This document shows, one piece after another, positions 53,150-61,686 of a stretch of 64,000 nucleotides of DNA (positions are counted from its first letter, which is position 1; each line of letters starts with the position of its first letter). The translations under genes were made by a program, and so were the position numbers. The notes beneath the pieces were generated by a model that was not told the origin of the DNA, ran no database searches, and saw nothing but the letters and a program-made list of their open reading frames with translations. This stretch comes from Chitinispirillales bacterium (GTDB lineage Bacteria; Fibrobacterota; Chitinivibrionia; Chitinivibrionales; Chitinispirillaceae): the NCBI GenBank assembly GCA_031254105.1, contig JAIRVB010000011.1, positions 1 through 64,000 of the forward strand, given 5' to 3'.

Positions 53150-54316
53150 ATGAACCCTTTTTTTATTTGCCTGTTTTTGATTGTACCGCTGCTTTTAGCC
53201 GGATGCGCTTCCGCTATTCGTAATAGTGGAGAAGATTCGGCATGGATAAAACTTGAGGAGATTGATAATGACAGTCTCTTAGTACTGTCAAGGAGCGTAG
53301 AGCAGAGGCTTGAGAATCATAATCTGCTTTTTGTTGATGATGAACTTGAACAATATCTTGATGAAATACTTTCCCGTCTCGCATCTCCTCATGAAAAGCA
53401 ACGTCACAATCTAAAAATAAAAGTTTTGCGCAGCCGCCGGATAAACGCGTTTGCCTATCCTCACGGAACAATTTTTGTAAGCGTTCCTTTGCTTGCAAGA
53501 ATTACTAATGAGGGGCAGCTTGCCGCGGTTCTGAGTCATGAGCTTATACATATTGTCAACAATCACGCCGAAAAAAATCTGATAAAATTAAAGGAACGTT
53601 CCGGAGCGCAAATTCAGCCTCATCCTGATCTGGTATTTTTGTTCGGAGAGGGGAGGCATGCGGGCAGCGCAGCCGCGGTTTTAAGCGCATCACTCAGAGG
53701 CTACTCCCGTGAACTTGAGAGAGAGGCGGACAGCCTCGGAGTGTTCAAAATGGCGGCAGCCGGATATCCGCACGATGAGTTTTTAGGATTATTTTTACTT
53801 TTGCGGGATTACGTTGTTACCGAAAATGTTGCTGAAATCCCTTTCTTCAATTCACATCCGCGAATTACCGAGAGGATCAGAAATTATCACAATATTATTA
53901 ATAACAGTAAACTTGAGAAATCTGATGGCGATAAGAACGAAGAGGTATTTAAAACCAGAGTAAAAAACGCGGTATTATATGACGCGCGGATAAACACTGC
54001 CGCAGGCAGAGCGGATCTGGCGGAAGCGCAGCTTGATAGAGTTTTGTCAATTGAAGTTTGCAATGCCGAAGCTCTCATCATGCGCGGAGATTTAGAGCGT
54101 CACCTTTCTCCCAGAAGCACTGCCTTTTTCTTATGGTATGAGAGCGCTCTTCAATGCGATTCTGATAATACTGGAGCTTTACGTGCTTTGGGATATGGAT
54201 ATCACTCTATCGGCAATTTTGAGAAAGCGCGTGAGTATCTGTCAAAATACAGTGAGCTCGCGCCGGATGCCGCTGATATCAAAATGGCCGAGGAGACGCT
54301 TCGCAGATGTTTTTAG
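53150..54316 (+). CDS. M48-family metalloprotease lipoprotein with TPR tail
   Basis: This 388-residue protein has a lipoprotein signal (lipobox LAGC at about residues 16-19). It carries an M48 domain with the zinc motif HELIH (about 130-134) and the third ligand region ELEREADSLG near residue 190. After about residue 270 two TPR-like units follow (AEAQLDRVLSIEVCNAEALI and later YHSIGNFEKAREYL). The layout is that of BepA/YfgC, an outer-membrane-assembly protease and chaperone. The motif spacing is complete, so it is probably active. A following lipoprotein gene overlaps its end by 10 bases. Confidence 0.88.
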   Translation: MNPFFICLFLIVPLLLAGCASAIRNSGEDSAWIKLEEIDNDSLLVLSRSVEQRLENHNLLFVDDELEQYLDEILSRLASPHEKQRHNLKIKVLRSRRINAFAYPHGTIFVSVPLLARITNEGQLAAVLSHELIHIVNNHAEKNLIKLKERSGAQIQPHPDLVFLFGEGRHAGSAAAVLSASLRGYSRELEREADSLGVFKMAAAGYPHDEFLGLFLLLRDYVVTENVAEIPFFNSHPRITERIRNYHNIINNSKLEKSDGDKNEEVFKTRVKNAVLYDARINTAAGRADLAEAQLDRVLSIEVCNAEALIMRGDLERHLSPRSTAFFLWYESALQCDSDNTGALRALGYGYHSIGNFEKAREYLSKYSELAPDAADIKMAEETLRRCF

Positions 54317-55026
54317 CAAAGATTGATGCTGTGTGCGGTTTCACCATCAACAGGAAGGGCTTTCTTATTCCAAAGAAGGGCGGACACGCAGGTTCGCTCG
54401 TACAATGCGGGAGGCTTAGATCCGTCATTCGCTCGTCGTCGGGAGCGTGTTTATCGAGCCGTAAGGCAATCCATTATTCTTTCTTTTTAGTATTAATCAT
54501 CATGTTTCTGTTCACAGGCTGCGCAGACAGAATGTCTGTGAAACGGACATCATTACCGCGCGCCTATACAAACGAGGCTGGATTTACATTTGAATTGTCC
54601 GCAAACTGGACAGGCCGCTCAGGTGAGTTAATGACGGTTCTCACCTTAAATGGTCTGGACAAGGAATTTATTCAATTAAAAAAGCATCCTTTGTCAACTT
54701 CATTGCCGCATACTGAATTGTCAATCCATGAAGATATGCAACCATATGAAACCGCCGAAATAGTAATGAATAACCTTCGCGCGTCTCCTGGTATTTTCAG
54801 TTTAACCACAGAAAAGCTTACCCCCGCTGTAGTTGACGGTAAAGAGGGCTTTGGGGTCAGAATCTCATATTTCACGGAAAACGGTTTGGCCCGCCGTTGT
54901 TTTATTTACGGATTTATTAGCGGTGAGCGGTATGTGGAGATAGGATTTTATGCGTTGGCTGAACATTATTTTGATGCAGGACTGGAGGATTTTTTTGCGG
55001 TAGTTCATAGTTTTATTGTAAATTAA
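54307..55026 (+). CDS. Hypothetical lipoprotein; start uncertain
   Basis: The frame is open from the ATG at 54307, overlapping the M48 stop. The lipoprotein signal (lipobox LFTGC) lies inside at about residues 67-71, after a hydrophobic run SFFLVLIIMF. The first 50 codons look unlike a protein and include a copy of a sequence also seen near 46035 (TTATCGAGCCGTAAGGCAATCC against TTATCGGGCTGTAAGACAACCT). No ATG, GTG or TTG lies between that part and the signal. The true start may be a rare codon, or the 5' end may have been replaced by a repeat. The mature domain (about 165 residues) is a beta-rich fold of unknown family, perhaps like PsbP/DUF1795. Confidence 0.55.
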   Translation: MFLAKIDAVCGFTINRKGFLIPKKGGHAGSLVQCGRLRSVIRSSSGACLSSRKAIHYSFFLVLIIMFLFTGCADRMSVKRTSLPRAYTNEAGFTFELSANWTGRSGELMTVLTLNGLDKEFIQLKKHPLSTSLPHTELSIHEDMQPYETAEIVMNNLRASPGIFSLTTEKLTPAVVDGKEGFGVRISYFTENGLARRCFIYGFISGERYVEIGFYALAEHYFDAGLEDFFAVVHSFIVN

Positions 55027-55212
55027 TTCCCCTGCATCTTCAACAGTAGTTACAAAACCTGATGTTGCGCAGCTAATTAAAAATCAAGAGCTTAGCGAAA
55101 TCATGGTTTTACAGGTTTCTGGCAAACTGTTTTGTTAGGAGCTATTTCCGTTCGCTTCCATCAGCGCAATGGAAAACAACAGATATATTTTTAATGTTAC
55201 AGGTAAAAATAA
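55027..55212. other. Convergent intergenic region
   Basis: Between the lipoprotein gene and the end of the biosynthetic operon. A plus-strand frame at 55031-55138 (PASSTVVTKPDVAQLIKNQE...) looks coding but has no start and is not recognised, perhaps the tail of a lost secreted protein. I see no strong terminator. Confidence 0.35.
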
Positions 55213-55917
55213 TTATGAGAAAAGTACGGAATTAATAACTTTTACTACATCCTCAGGATTTTTAAACGGAAAAAAATGATCTCCATCAAATTCATGAATA
55301 TTGCATCCAATATTTGAATAATCTTCCCAGGATGACAACTCTTCCGCTGATACATTATCTCCTCTTCCGCTGAAAACATGAATAGGACAATCAATTTTTT
55401 CTTTTTTACTTTTATATGTACTTTTTTCTGTTATCTTAAAGTCAGATATAATAACAGGGAGAAATAAATTCATCATCTTCGGATCTGATAATAACTCTGG
55501 CGGCATACCGCCTAACTCAACAACTTTCTCTTTAAATTCTTCTAACGGCAGATTATGAAATATCACTTCGTCCTTTACAACATGGTGAGGCGCTCTTCTT
55601 CCTGAGAGAAATATATGGGACGGCGTTTTTTTATTATCTTCTAAAATCCTGTAGTATAGCTCGTACACAAGCCAGCAGCCCATACTGTGTCCAAACAACG
55701 CGTACCGGTTATCAGAAATTTTATCCTTTATCTGGCGGTATATATCTTCTGTCGCTGACGCAAAGTCATCATATAACCGCGATTTACGTCTTGTGCCCCG
55801 CCCTGACAGTTCTACAGGGTGTAATTTTATTTTATTGTTTAAAAATGGCTTCCATTTGTAATATACAAAAGCGCTTGCGCCCGCGTACGGCACACAAAAT
55901 AACGTTATACTTTTCAT
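55213..55917 (-). CDS. Type II thioesterase (NRPS/PKS editing type)
   Basis: This 234-residue alpha/beta hydrolase resembles type II thioesterases: LFCVPYAGASAFVYYKW at the start, catalytic serine in FGHSMG at residue 78, and later the Asp (SGRGDN, near 191) and His (DGDHFF, near 220). These enzymes hydrolyse acyl groups from carrier-protein phosphopantetheine arms, either to remove wrong loads or to release products. It ends the nine-gene operon, 15 bases after the transporter. The carrier protein in the same operon is its expected partner. The gene looks AT-richer than those upstream of 55000. Confidence 0.85.
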   Translation of the reverse strand: MKSITLFCVPYAGASAFVYYKWKPFLNNKIKLHPVELSGRGTRRKSRLYDDFASATEDIYRQIKDKISDNRYALFGHSMGCWLVYELYYRILEDNKKTPSHIFLSGRRAPHHVVKDEVIFHNLPLEEFKEKVVELGGMPPELLSDPKMMNLFLPVIISDFKITEKSTYKSKKEKIDCPIHVFSGRGDNVSAEELSSWEDYSNIGCNIHEFDGDHFFPFKNPEDVVKVINSVLFS

Positions 55918-55932
55918 GATACCTGAGCTCCG

Positions 55933-57321
55933 TTAAATAATCCCAAACACCGAACTGGCAATAAACAATACTGAAGTAACTACAATAATAACATATATTT
56001 GAAGTAAAAATGTACTCTTAGGCATATCCAGCATAGAGTAATAACCGGAGCTGTACGTAATAAGCGGAATTGTATCAAGAGGTAAGAGATAGCAATTTCC
56101 GGAAGCTATTGCCAATGTTATGATTATGAGTTCCGGGCTGTAACCCATAGATTGCGCAAGATTAATAAGCGGCAGCGCCAAAAGCATGACGACAGAAGGG
56201 GCGACGGGCATAATTATCAGTATGGTAAAAACAAGCGCAACAGTAAACGCGATAAGTCCGGGAAGCGGCATTTGACTTTCCGGAAAAAAAGTTATTATCC
56301 ATTTAGATACCCCATTTATATCCATTATCTTGCCTAACGACAAAACGGTTCCTACGAGAAAGAATGAATTAAAGTTTATGCTTTTAGCGAAAGAGTTCCA
56401 TTCCAAGACTCTTATACCGGGGAAAAACATTATACACGCGCCTAAAATGGCTACCACTACAATATTGATTTGGCTGAACCAGGATGACATAATCCATAAA
56501 ACAAGCATAAGCGATGTAATAACAAGCACTTTCTTTTCTTTTGAACTCATTTTTGGAGGAACGTCTAATTTTTCTATAAAAGTTTCAATCATTTGCGAGT
56601 TTATTTCCGCGGGTTTATATATTTTACAAATCAGTATCCAGGCAACAGGCAGCATAAGCAGCACAATGGGAACGCCGACAGACGTCCATTGAATAAATGA
56701 AATTGTTTTATTGGTATATGTTTCCAAAAGGTCAATGGCAAGCAGATTCATTGTACTCCCGACAGGAGTAGCGACTCCGCCAAAAAGACAGGTGACAGGA
56801 ATAGCGATCATAAGCGCTCTTCCGGTTTTTTTCCTTGCCGCGTCATCCTCAAACAATTCTAAAAAACGCAATCCAATGCCCATAAAAAGCGCGCATATAG
56901 GTACGCTTGAAACAAAAGCCGTAAGCGGCAGTATGCACAACATGATTGCTAAAAGCATACTCTTAATATTTTTACCGAATTTTCTAAGCAATAAAACCAG
57001 GATTCTTTTTGAAAGCGGCAATTCTGTAAAAGCCGCCGCGATTCCAAATGAAGCAAGGATGAAAAAAACAACTGGATTTGAAAATCCCGACAATGCCGCG
57101 CCAAGTCCGGGCGCTATGTTGATAAGCGGCATAATGCCAAGCACAGACCAGCATATAATAGTTAATGGCAACGCTTCGGTAATCAAAAGAATCAAAAATA
57201 CTACAGCCAGCGCAATAGTGCGAATCGCGCCGGACGAAAGGGTTTCTGTTCCCTGAATAAAAAATGAACCGATAATAATAAGAACCGAAAACAATATAAA
57301 AAAATTCTTTTTAATATTCAT
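55933..57321 (-). CDS. DASS/SLC13-type anion symporter
   Basis: The 462-residue inner-membrane protein has about twelve helices and the divalent-anion:sodium symporter (SLC13/CitT-like) outline. Two half-repeats each contain a hairpin loop: GGVATPVGSTMNLLAID in the first half, and ASGNCYLLPLDTIPLITYS in the second, where related carriers have SNT or TPxN motifs. It could take up the acid that feeds the pathway or export its product or an exchanged acid. The frame is open from 57375 inside ubiX; ATG 57321 is chosen because it begins just before the first helix, while GTG 57342 is an alternative with AAAGGAAG before it. Confidence 0.8.
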   Translation of the reverse strand: MNIKKNFFILFSVLIIIGSFFIQGTETLSSGAIRTIALAVVFLILLITEALPLTIICWSVLGIMPLINIAPGLGAALSGFSNPVVFFILASFGIAAAFTELPLSKRILVLLLRKFGKNIKSMLLAIMLCILPLTAFVSSVPICALFMGIGLRFLELFEDDAARKKTGRALMIAIPVTCLFGGVATPVGSTMNLLAIDLLETYTNKTISFIQWTSVGVPIVLLMLPVAWILICKIYKPAEINSQMIETFIEKLDVPPKMSSKEKKVLVITSLMLVLWIMSSWFSQINIVVVAILGACIMFFPGIRVLEWNSFAKSINFNSFFLVGTVLSLGKIMDINGVSKWIITFFPESQMPLPGLIAFTVALVFTILIIMPVAPSVVMLLALPLINLAQSMGYSPELIIITLAIASGNCYLLPLDTIPLITYSSGYYSMLDMPKSTFLLQIYVIIVVTSVLFIASSVFGII

Positions 57322-57328
57322 GCCGTTA

Positions 57329-57895
57329 TTAATTTCCACCGCGCCATCTTCCTTTGTATTCTGTAAAAATTTCAAGATGATCTAAAAGTTTTACTACAAA
57401 ATGTTCAATCATATCATCTAAAGTTTTCGGATTATTGTAAAACGCGGGCATTGGAGGAATTATATGTACCCCCATATTAGATAATTTAAGCATATTTTCT
57501 ATATGTATAGAGTTAAGCGGAGTTTCTCGCGGACACACTATAAGTTTTCTGCGTTCCTTTAGACAAACGTCTGCAGCTCTGACAATAAGCGTATCTGAAT
57601 AACCGTGTGCAATCGCACTCATGGTCTTCATACTGCATGGCAAAATAAGCATTGCATCGGTTCTAAAAGAACCACTGGATATTTGTGCGCTTAAATCATT
57701 ATTTTCATATTTGCGATAACATAATTCAAATAAATATTCCAATGAGTATTGGGTTTCTATTTGCAATGTTCTTATTCCCCAGTCGCTTATAATAAGATGT
57801 ATTTTTGATTTGGGTGATACATCTTTAATTTTTTCAAGAAACCTCACGGCGAATATTGTTCCTGTCGAGCCTGTTATACCTAAAATTATTTCCAA
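57329..57895 (-). CDS. ubiX: UbiX-family flavin prenyltransferase
   Basis: This 188-residue enzyme makes the prenylated FMN cofactor used by UbiD-type decarboxylases. It has the FMN-binding GITGSTGTIFAV at the N terminus, ISSGSF, the PCSMKTMSAIAHG phosphate loop, RAADVCLKERRKLIV, PRETPLNSIHIENM and the closing PPMPAFYNNP. These match the subfamily called BsdB/VdcB in hydroxyarylic acid decarboxylase operons. The start is a TTG at 57895 preceded by GAGGTGAT. The dimethylallyl-phosphate substrate would come from the cell's own pathway. Confidence 0.92.
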   Translation of the reverse strand: MEIILGITGSTGTIFAVRFLEKIKDVSPKSKIHLIISDWGIRTLQIETQYSLEYLFELCYRKYENNDLSAQISSGSFRTDAMLILPCSMKTMSAIAHGYSDTLIVRAADVCLKERRKLIVCPRETPLNSIHIENMLKLSNMGVHIIPPMPAFYNNPKTLDDMIEHFVVKLLDHLEIFTEYKGRWRGGN

Positions 57896-57995
57896 TTTAT
57901 CACCTCATAATTTTATTCGAGAAATAAAATTTTACTTTCAATCTTCTGTGATGATAATCCGGTTAAATATTCAACTACAACGGGTATGAAACTCA

Positions 57996-58379
57996 TCATA
58001 GCGTAATGTCAGTTCCGCTTTTATCATTTGTTAATATCATCTCTGAAATCAAGACCTGTTCAATCAAACTCACCGCCATTTTCCGTACAAGGTCAATTTC
58101 TTCTTTCGTTATTTCATCAAAATGAATTCCGCTGACAATAACGTAGTTGGCATTCCATTTTTTACGGAGAATTTCAGACAGGTCATGGTTTAAATAATTT
58201 TCCCTATGATACGGAAAAGCAACGTTTGCCATACACTCACTGCCAACACAAACAGCTCCGATATGGCTTGCACCGCCTGTTAATAAAAGACATAAATCAT
58301 TTCCCATCATGACTGCCTTTAATATTAGTTCAATATGTCCTTCTTTTGCTGAAAACTCTACCATTCTCATCAGCTTCAT
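57996..58379 (-). CDS. LpdD-like prenylated-flavin chaperone/decarboxylase accessory protein
   Basis: This 127-residue protein starts with an ATG that overlaps the stop of the VdcD-like gene as ATGA, so it is translationally coupled. The conserved core is MGNDLCLLLTGGASHIGAVCV (about residues 25-46), with the HIGAV motif at 39-43, followed by FPYHRENYLNHDLSEILR. This is the pattern of the LpdD-like family found beside gallate and other aryl decarboxylases and proposed to shuttle or shield prenylated FMN. The family call is from memory of the motif. The presence of UbiX, UbiD and VdcD-like genes around it supports it well. Confidence 0.7.
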   Translation of the reverse strand: MKLMRMVEFSAKEGHIELILKAVMMGNDLCLLLTGGASHIGAVCVGSECMANVAFPYHRENYLNHDLSEILRKKWNANYVIVSGIHFDEITKEEIDLVRKMAVSLIEQVLISEMILTNDKSGTDITL

Positions 58380-58597
58380 ATAAGTTTTGGTATCGGCGGA
58401 ATTATAGGGCACGAATCTATTTTATCAGGGTCAATTCTAAAACGTTCGTCGTAAAGTTCCCGCTCCTTATTCTCTGCTGGTTCTGTATCACGGTATGAGT
58501 AGCAACAAGTATTGCATATATATGCGCTCCAAACATCACCTTTCGGTGATTTTACCATAAATACAATATCATCTTTTCCGCAACGAGGACAAATCAT
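58376..58597 (-). CDS. VdcD/BsdD-like small zinc-ribbon subunit
   Basis: This 73-residue protein has two Cys-x2-Cys knuckles, C3/C6 and C28/C31, with the spacing of a zinc ribbon, and the family landmarks KSPKGDVWSAYICNTC and FRIDPDKIDSCP, which line up closely with VdcD/BsdD. In Bacillus and Streptomyces the D subunit is needed with B (UbiX-like) and C (UbiD-like) for full non-oxidative decarboxylation of vanillate or 4-hydroxybenzoate. AGGAGG precedes the ATG, and the UbiD gene ends 14 bases upstream. Confidence 0.85.
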   Translation of the reverse strand: MICPRCGKDDIVFMVKSPKGDVWSAYICNTCCYSYRDTEPAENKERELYDERFRIDPDKIDSCPIIPPIPKLI

Positions 58598-58611
58598 TAT
58601 AATTCCTCCTG

Positions 58612-60021
58612 TTATTTTAAATTTTTATTTATATACTCAATCCATTTATCTGTATCTGGCGGTCTTTCTAATAACTCTGTTTCCCTTGCAATATCCGGTG
58701 CAACAGGTGTAGTCGCATCAATAATGATTTTAGTATTCATTCCTGCCGGTTCGCTTGTCGGGTCTAACGGTACACCCGGACAATTTGGTATTATCACTAC
58801 ATCTTTATCTCCGCGAACTCTTGTTGTGATTGCCCACATTACTTGCGGTAAATTAAACGGGTCAACAAATTCGTCAACTATTATAATAAATTTGGAATAA
58901 GGTATTCCGTGAGGCGTAGACAACAAACGCATAGCTACAGACTTTCCAAATCCTCCAAAACGTTTTTTTGTTGAAATTATAACGCCGATTCCATGCGTGT
59001 ACATAGCATTAACAGCTTGTATTTCAGGAAAATCACGTTTGATTTGTTTATAAATCGGTATACTTGTATTAAGCGCAAGCAAAAAATCAATTTCCGTCCA
59101 CGGAATTCCAAGATATAAGTTCTCAAATATTGGGGATTTACGATGTGTTATTTTAGTTATAACAACTTCGGCTTGATTACGTACTCCCGAATAGCTGCCC
59201 GTGAATTCTCCGAAAGGACCCTCTACGCGACGTACTCTTGGGATTATATAACCTTCAAGTGCAACTTCACTTCTTGCAGGAATATCCAAATCCCCGCTTT
59301 CTGATTTTGTAAGCTCCACCGGTTGACCTTTTAATGCTCCCGCGAAGTCATACTCTGACTGCGCATATTCAATAGGAGTACCGGACATAAAATTCATAAG
59401 AGGGTCGTTTCCGATACATATTACAACAGGAAGCGGCTTGTTTCTTTCTTCTGCTTTCCGTAAATTAACACCAATATCATGGAAAGGCATAGCTTGAATA
59501 CCTAATCTGTTTTTACCTTTCACCTGCAGCCGATAAGTCCCGACATTTTGCTTGTCAAAATTATCGGGGTCTTCAGGGTCTTTTGTAATAATCAATGGTT
59601 TTGAAATGTAGAAACCGGCATCAAACTTATTTATACGGTATAAACTCAAAACATCAAATAAATTTATATTCTCGGTTATCTTTACTTCTTTAATCGGAGC
59701 ATCCTTTGAATTTACCCATACGGGCTTAACAGGATAGTCATCCCAACGGCTGTTCAATTCAAAAAACTGTTCTTTTATTGTACTGTTTTTGGGCATACCG
59801 AGCATTAAGGCATGATTTTTCCACGAGCCGTGCACATTTAAAACAACAGGATTATTATACCCCTTTATACGCTCGACAAATACCGCGGGACCCGCCTCAG
59901 TATCCGGCGCCGCCCGACCTATGGCGGATAAGTCGGGTTCAGGCGCCAGTTCCTCCTTTATCCTTACCAATTGGTTTTCTTTTTCCAATATAAGTAAAAA
60001 TTCTCTTAAATCTCTGTACAA
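58612..60021 (-). CDS. UbiD-family prenyl-FMN-dependent decarboxylase
   Basis: The 469-residue protein belongs to the UbiD family that reversibly decarboxylates aromatic and alpha,beta-unsaturated acids. It has the N-terminal DLREFLLILEKENQLVRI, the cofactor/metal-binding stretch NVGTYRLQVKGKNRLGIQ, the ALEGYIIPRVRRVEGPFGEFTG segment with the conserved glutamates and arginine near residue 260, and the later VDEFVDPFNLPQVMWA. The VdcD-like and LpdD-like genes downstream point to the hydroxyarylic-acid (VdcC/BsdC, gallate) subgroup rather than to ubiquinone synthesis. The start is TTG 60021 with AAGGGGA upstream. The true substrate is unknown. Confidence 0.9.
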   Translation of the reverse strand: MYRDLREFLLILEKENQLVRIKEELAPEPDLSAIGRAAPDTEAGPAVFVERIKGYNNPVVLNVHGSWKNHALMLGMPKNSTIKEQFFELNSRWDDYPVKPVWVNSKDAPIKEVKITENINLFDVLSLYRINKFDAGFYISKPLIITKDPEDPDNFDKQNVGTYRLQVKGKNRLGIQAMPFHDIGVNLRKAEERNKPLPVVICIGNDPLMNFMSGTPIEYAQSEYDFAGALKGQPVELTKSESGDLDIPARSEVALEGYIIPRVRRVEGPFGEFTGSYSGVRNQAEVVITKITHRKSPIFENLYLGIPWTEIDFLLALNTSIPIYKQIKRDFPEIQAVNAMYTHGIGVIISTKKRFGGFGKSVAMRLLSTPHGIPYSKFIIIVDEFVDPFNLPQVMWAITTRVRGDKDVVIIPNCPGVPLDPTSEPAGMNTKIIIDATTPVAPDIARETELLERPPDTDKWIEYINKNLK

Positions 60022-60064
60022 AAGCTATTCCCCTTCGTTAAATCAGCGCGGGCAGTCCCCGGTT

Positions 60065-60349
60065 TTAATTCACTAAGTCCCCCTGTTTGGCAGACAGCTT
60101 ATTTTGTATAAAATCAATAAGCATGGATACGTTCTCAAACATATCCAAATTCATCTCGTCGGCTTCACAGGCAAACTCAAACCTTTTCTCGATCTGAACG
60201 ATTAAATTCATAATTTGCAGCGAATCAAACGCTAAATCATTAATTAACGATGTTTGTTCGGTTAATTCCGGAATCATCTCTTTCAGAACGACATATTCAT
60301 CGTCCATTAAAATGTCTTTAAGCTTTTGCAAAATTATTTCCCTTTTCAT
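60065..60349 (-). CDS. Acyl carrier protein
   Basis: The 94-residue acidic protein is a dedicated carrier protein: LAFDSLQIMNLIVQIEKRF holds the phosphopantetheine serine at residue 43 in an FDSLQ motif, a normal variant of DSL. The four-helix pattern is complete, with a slightly long C-terminal tail (SAKQGDLVN). It is not the housekeeping AcpP: the sequence is less acidic in helix II, and the gene sits in a biosynthetic operon with a ligase, thioesterase and radical SAM enzyme. GGGAGG precedes its start. It is the likely platform for the activated acid. Confidence 0.92.
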   Translation of the reverse strand: MKREIILQKLKDILMDDEYVVLKEMIPELTEQTSLINDLAFDSLQIMNLIVQIEKRFEFACEADEMNLDMFENVSMLIDFIQNKLSAKQGDLVN

Positions 60350-60402
60350 AATAACCTCCCTCCGAGTTTATAAATAAGCCTGTACTTAGTACTGTAATCA
60401 GA

Positions 60403-61686
60403 TCAGCCGCGGAAAACATGTGACATATGAGATTTCTGCTGATGCGGCAAATAAAATAACCGGACAATGTCATCCGCGTAAACCATCCCCTCAAATGTCA
60501 ACATTATATGCGTATCCGTAATCTGAACGAATCTCATTTCCTGCAGACGGCGCAGTTCATTTCCGAATATGGTCATTACATCAACGCCGAATTCATCATA
60601 AAAGGGCTGCGTCTCATAATTCATAGATTTAAGACCGAATACAATACGTTGGATCATCGCCTCGCGCGGACTGAAATCATACGCTCTCATAATAGGCAAT
60701 TCGCCGTCTTTCAAAATGCGCTTTGTGTAATGTTCAATATTTATTTCATTTTGAAATAAAACGTCGTTAATACATGAACGCGCGGAAGCTCCGATGCCAA
60801 GCAGATCCTCGCCCGCCCAGACCATTTTACGATGAACATGGTTATGGGCTTCATTTATTGAAAAACTAAAATTTGTGACTGCCAAATATCCGCTGTGTAA
60901 TATTGTTTTAAACCCTTGTTTTACATAATCGGCTTCTTCTTCATTGCTTATTAATTTTATGTCCTTACTCCGCAGCTTTTTAAACATTATAATGTTTAAA
61001 TACGCTTCAAGTTTATATATGGTAATATTTTCAGGATGAAGCTCGATTACCTTCTCAACCGTATCCATCCAGCTGTCAAGTGACTGCCCCGCCATTCCGG
61101 ACATAATATCAATATTTATGGAGGGAATTTTCACTTTTTTTGCCAGTTCAAACGCTTTAGTAAAGTCAGAAACGCTGTGGTTTCTGCCGTTGACGCTCAA
61201 AACTTCATCATCCATACTTTGTAATCCCAGACTCAGTCTCCTGAGATTATGTTCTCTTAACAGCCGCAGTTTTTCCTCGTCAGTTTCAAGCCCAGGCCGC
61301 GCTTCAAAACATAGTTCATAATCGGAAGCCAGATTAAAGCACTCCTTTACTTTTGCCATAAGCTTATTAATTTGAGACCCTGTCAGCTTTGTCGGAGTGC
61401 CGCCGCCGAAATAAACGGCGCTTGTTTTTTTGGAGCGGATAAAAGGGTTGCCGCTGTACAGTTCCATTTCACGCAATAATGCCTGTACATATTCATCCGG
61501 AACCGGTTCGTCTCCTATTTCTACGGCTTTGTAATAACAAAATTCACATTTTTTATGACAATAAGGAATGTGAACATATAAATTAAAACCTTCCGGACTC
61601 CATAAAGATTGTAAATCTTTTTTGCTCAGGAAATTAGAAGGCGGGTACTGATTGATAAAATCTTCTCTTGCTAATGTTAATTCCAT
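60403..61686 (-). CDS. HemN-like radical SAM enzyme
   Basis: The 427-residue protein is related to HemN/HemW. It has the Fe4S4-binding C43-x3-C47-x2-C50 in HIPYCHKKCEFCYYK, the SAM-binding GGGTPT (94-99), a second motif LSLGLQSMDDEVL, and a C-terminal HemN_C-like winged region. Housekeeping HemN has a further cysteine (CxxxCxxCxC), not seen here, so it is not the oxygen-independent coproporphyrinogen oxidase. HemN-like enzymes in secondary metabolism (class C) do methyl transfer or cyclopropanation. Co-location with a ligase and carrier protein suggests work on a carrier-bound acyl group. Its start overlaps the ligase stop by 10 bases. Confidence 0.85.
   Translation of the reverse strand: MELTLAREDFINQYPPSNFLSKKDLQSLWSPEGFNLYVHIPYCHKKCEFCYYKAVEIGDEPVPDEYVQALLREMELYSGNPFIRSKKTSAVYFGGGTPTKLTGSQINKLMAKVKECFNLASDYELCFEARPGLETDEEKLRLLREHNLRRLSLGLQSMDDEVLSVNGRNHSVSDFTKAFELAKKVKIPSINIDIMSGMAGQSLDSWMDTVEKVIELHPENITIYKLEAYLNIIMFKKLRSKDIKLISNEEEADYVKQGFKTILHSGYLAVTNFSFSINEAHNHVHRKMVWAGEDLLGIGASARSCINDVLFQNEINIEHYTKRILKDGELPIMRAYDFSPREAMIQRIVFGLKSMNYETQPFYDEFGVDVMTIFGNELRRLQEMRFVQITDTHIMLTFEGMVYADDIVRLFYLPHQQKSHMSHVFRG

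Noticed and set aside
58612-60021. UbiD/UbiX as ubiquinone or menaquinone genes
   Set aside because: VdcD- and LpdD-like subunits mark the aryl-acid decarboxylase subgroup, and no quinone genes are present.
60065-60349. Carrier protein as the housekeeping AcpP
   Set aside because: The gene lies in a biosynthetic operon without fabD/F/G neighbours, and helix II is less acidic than in AcpP. A dedicated carrier is the simpler reading.
60403-61686. Radical SAM enzyme as HemN of heme synthesis
   Set aside because: The fourth cysteine of the coproporphyrinogen-oxidase motif is missing and there are no heme genes nearby.
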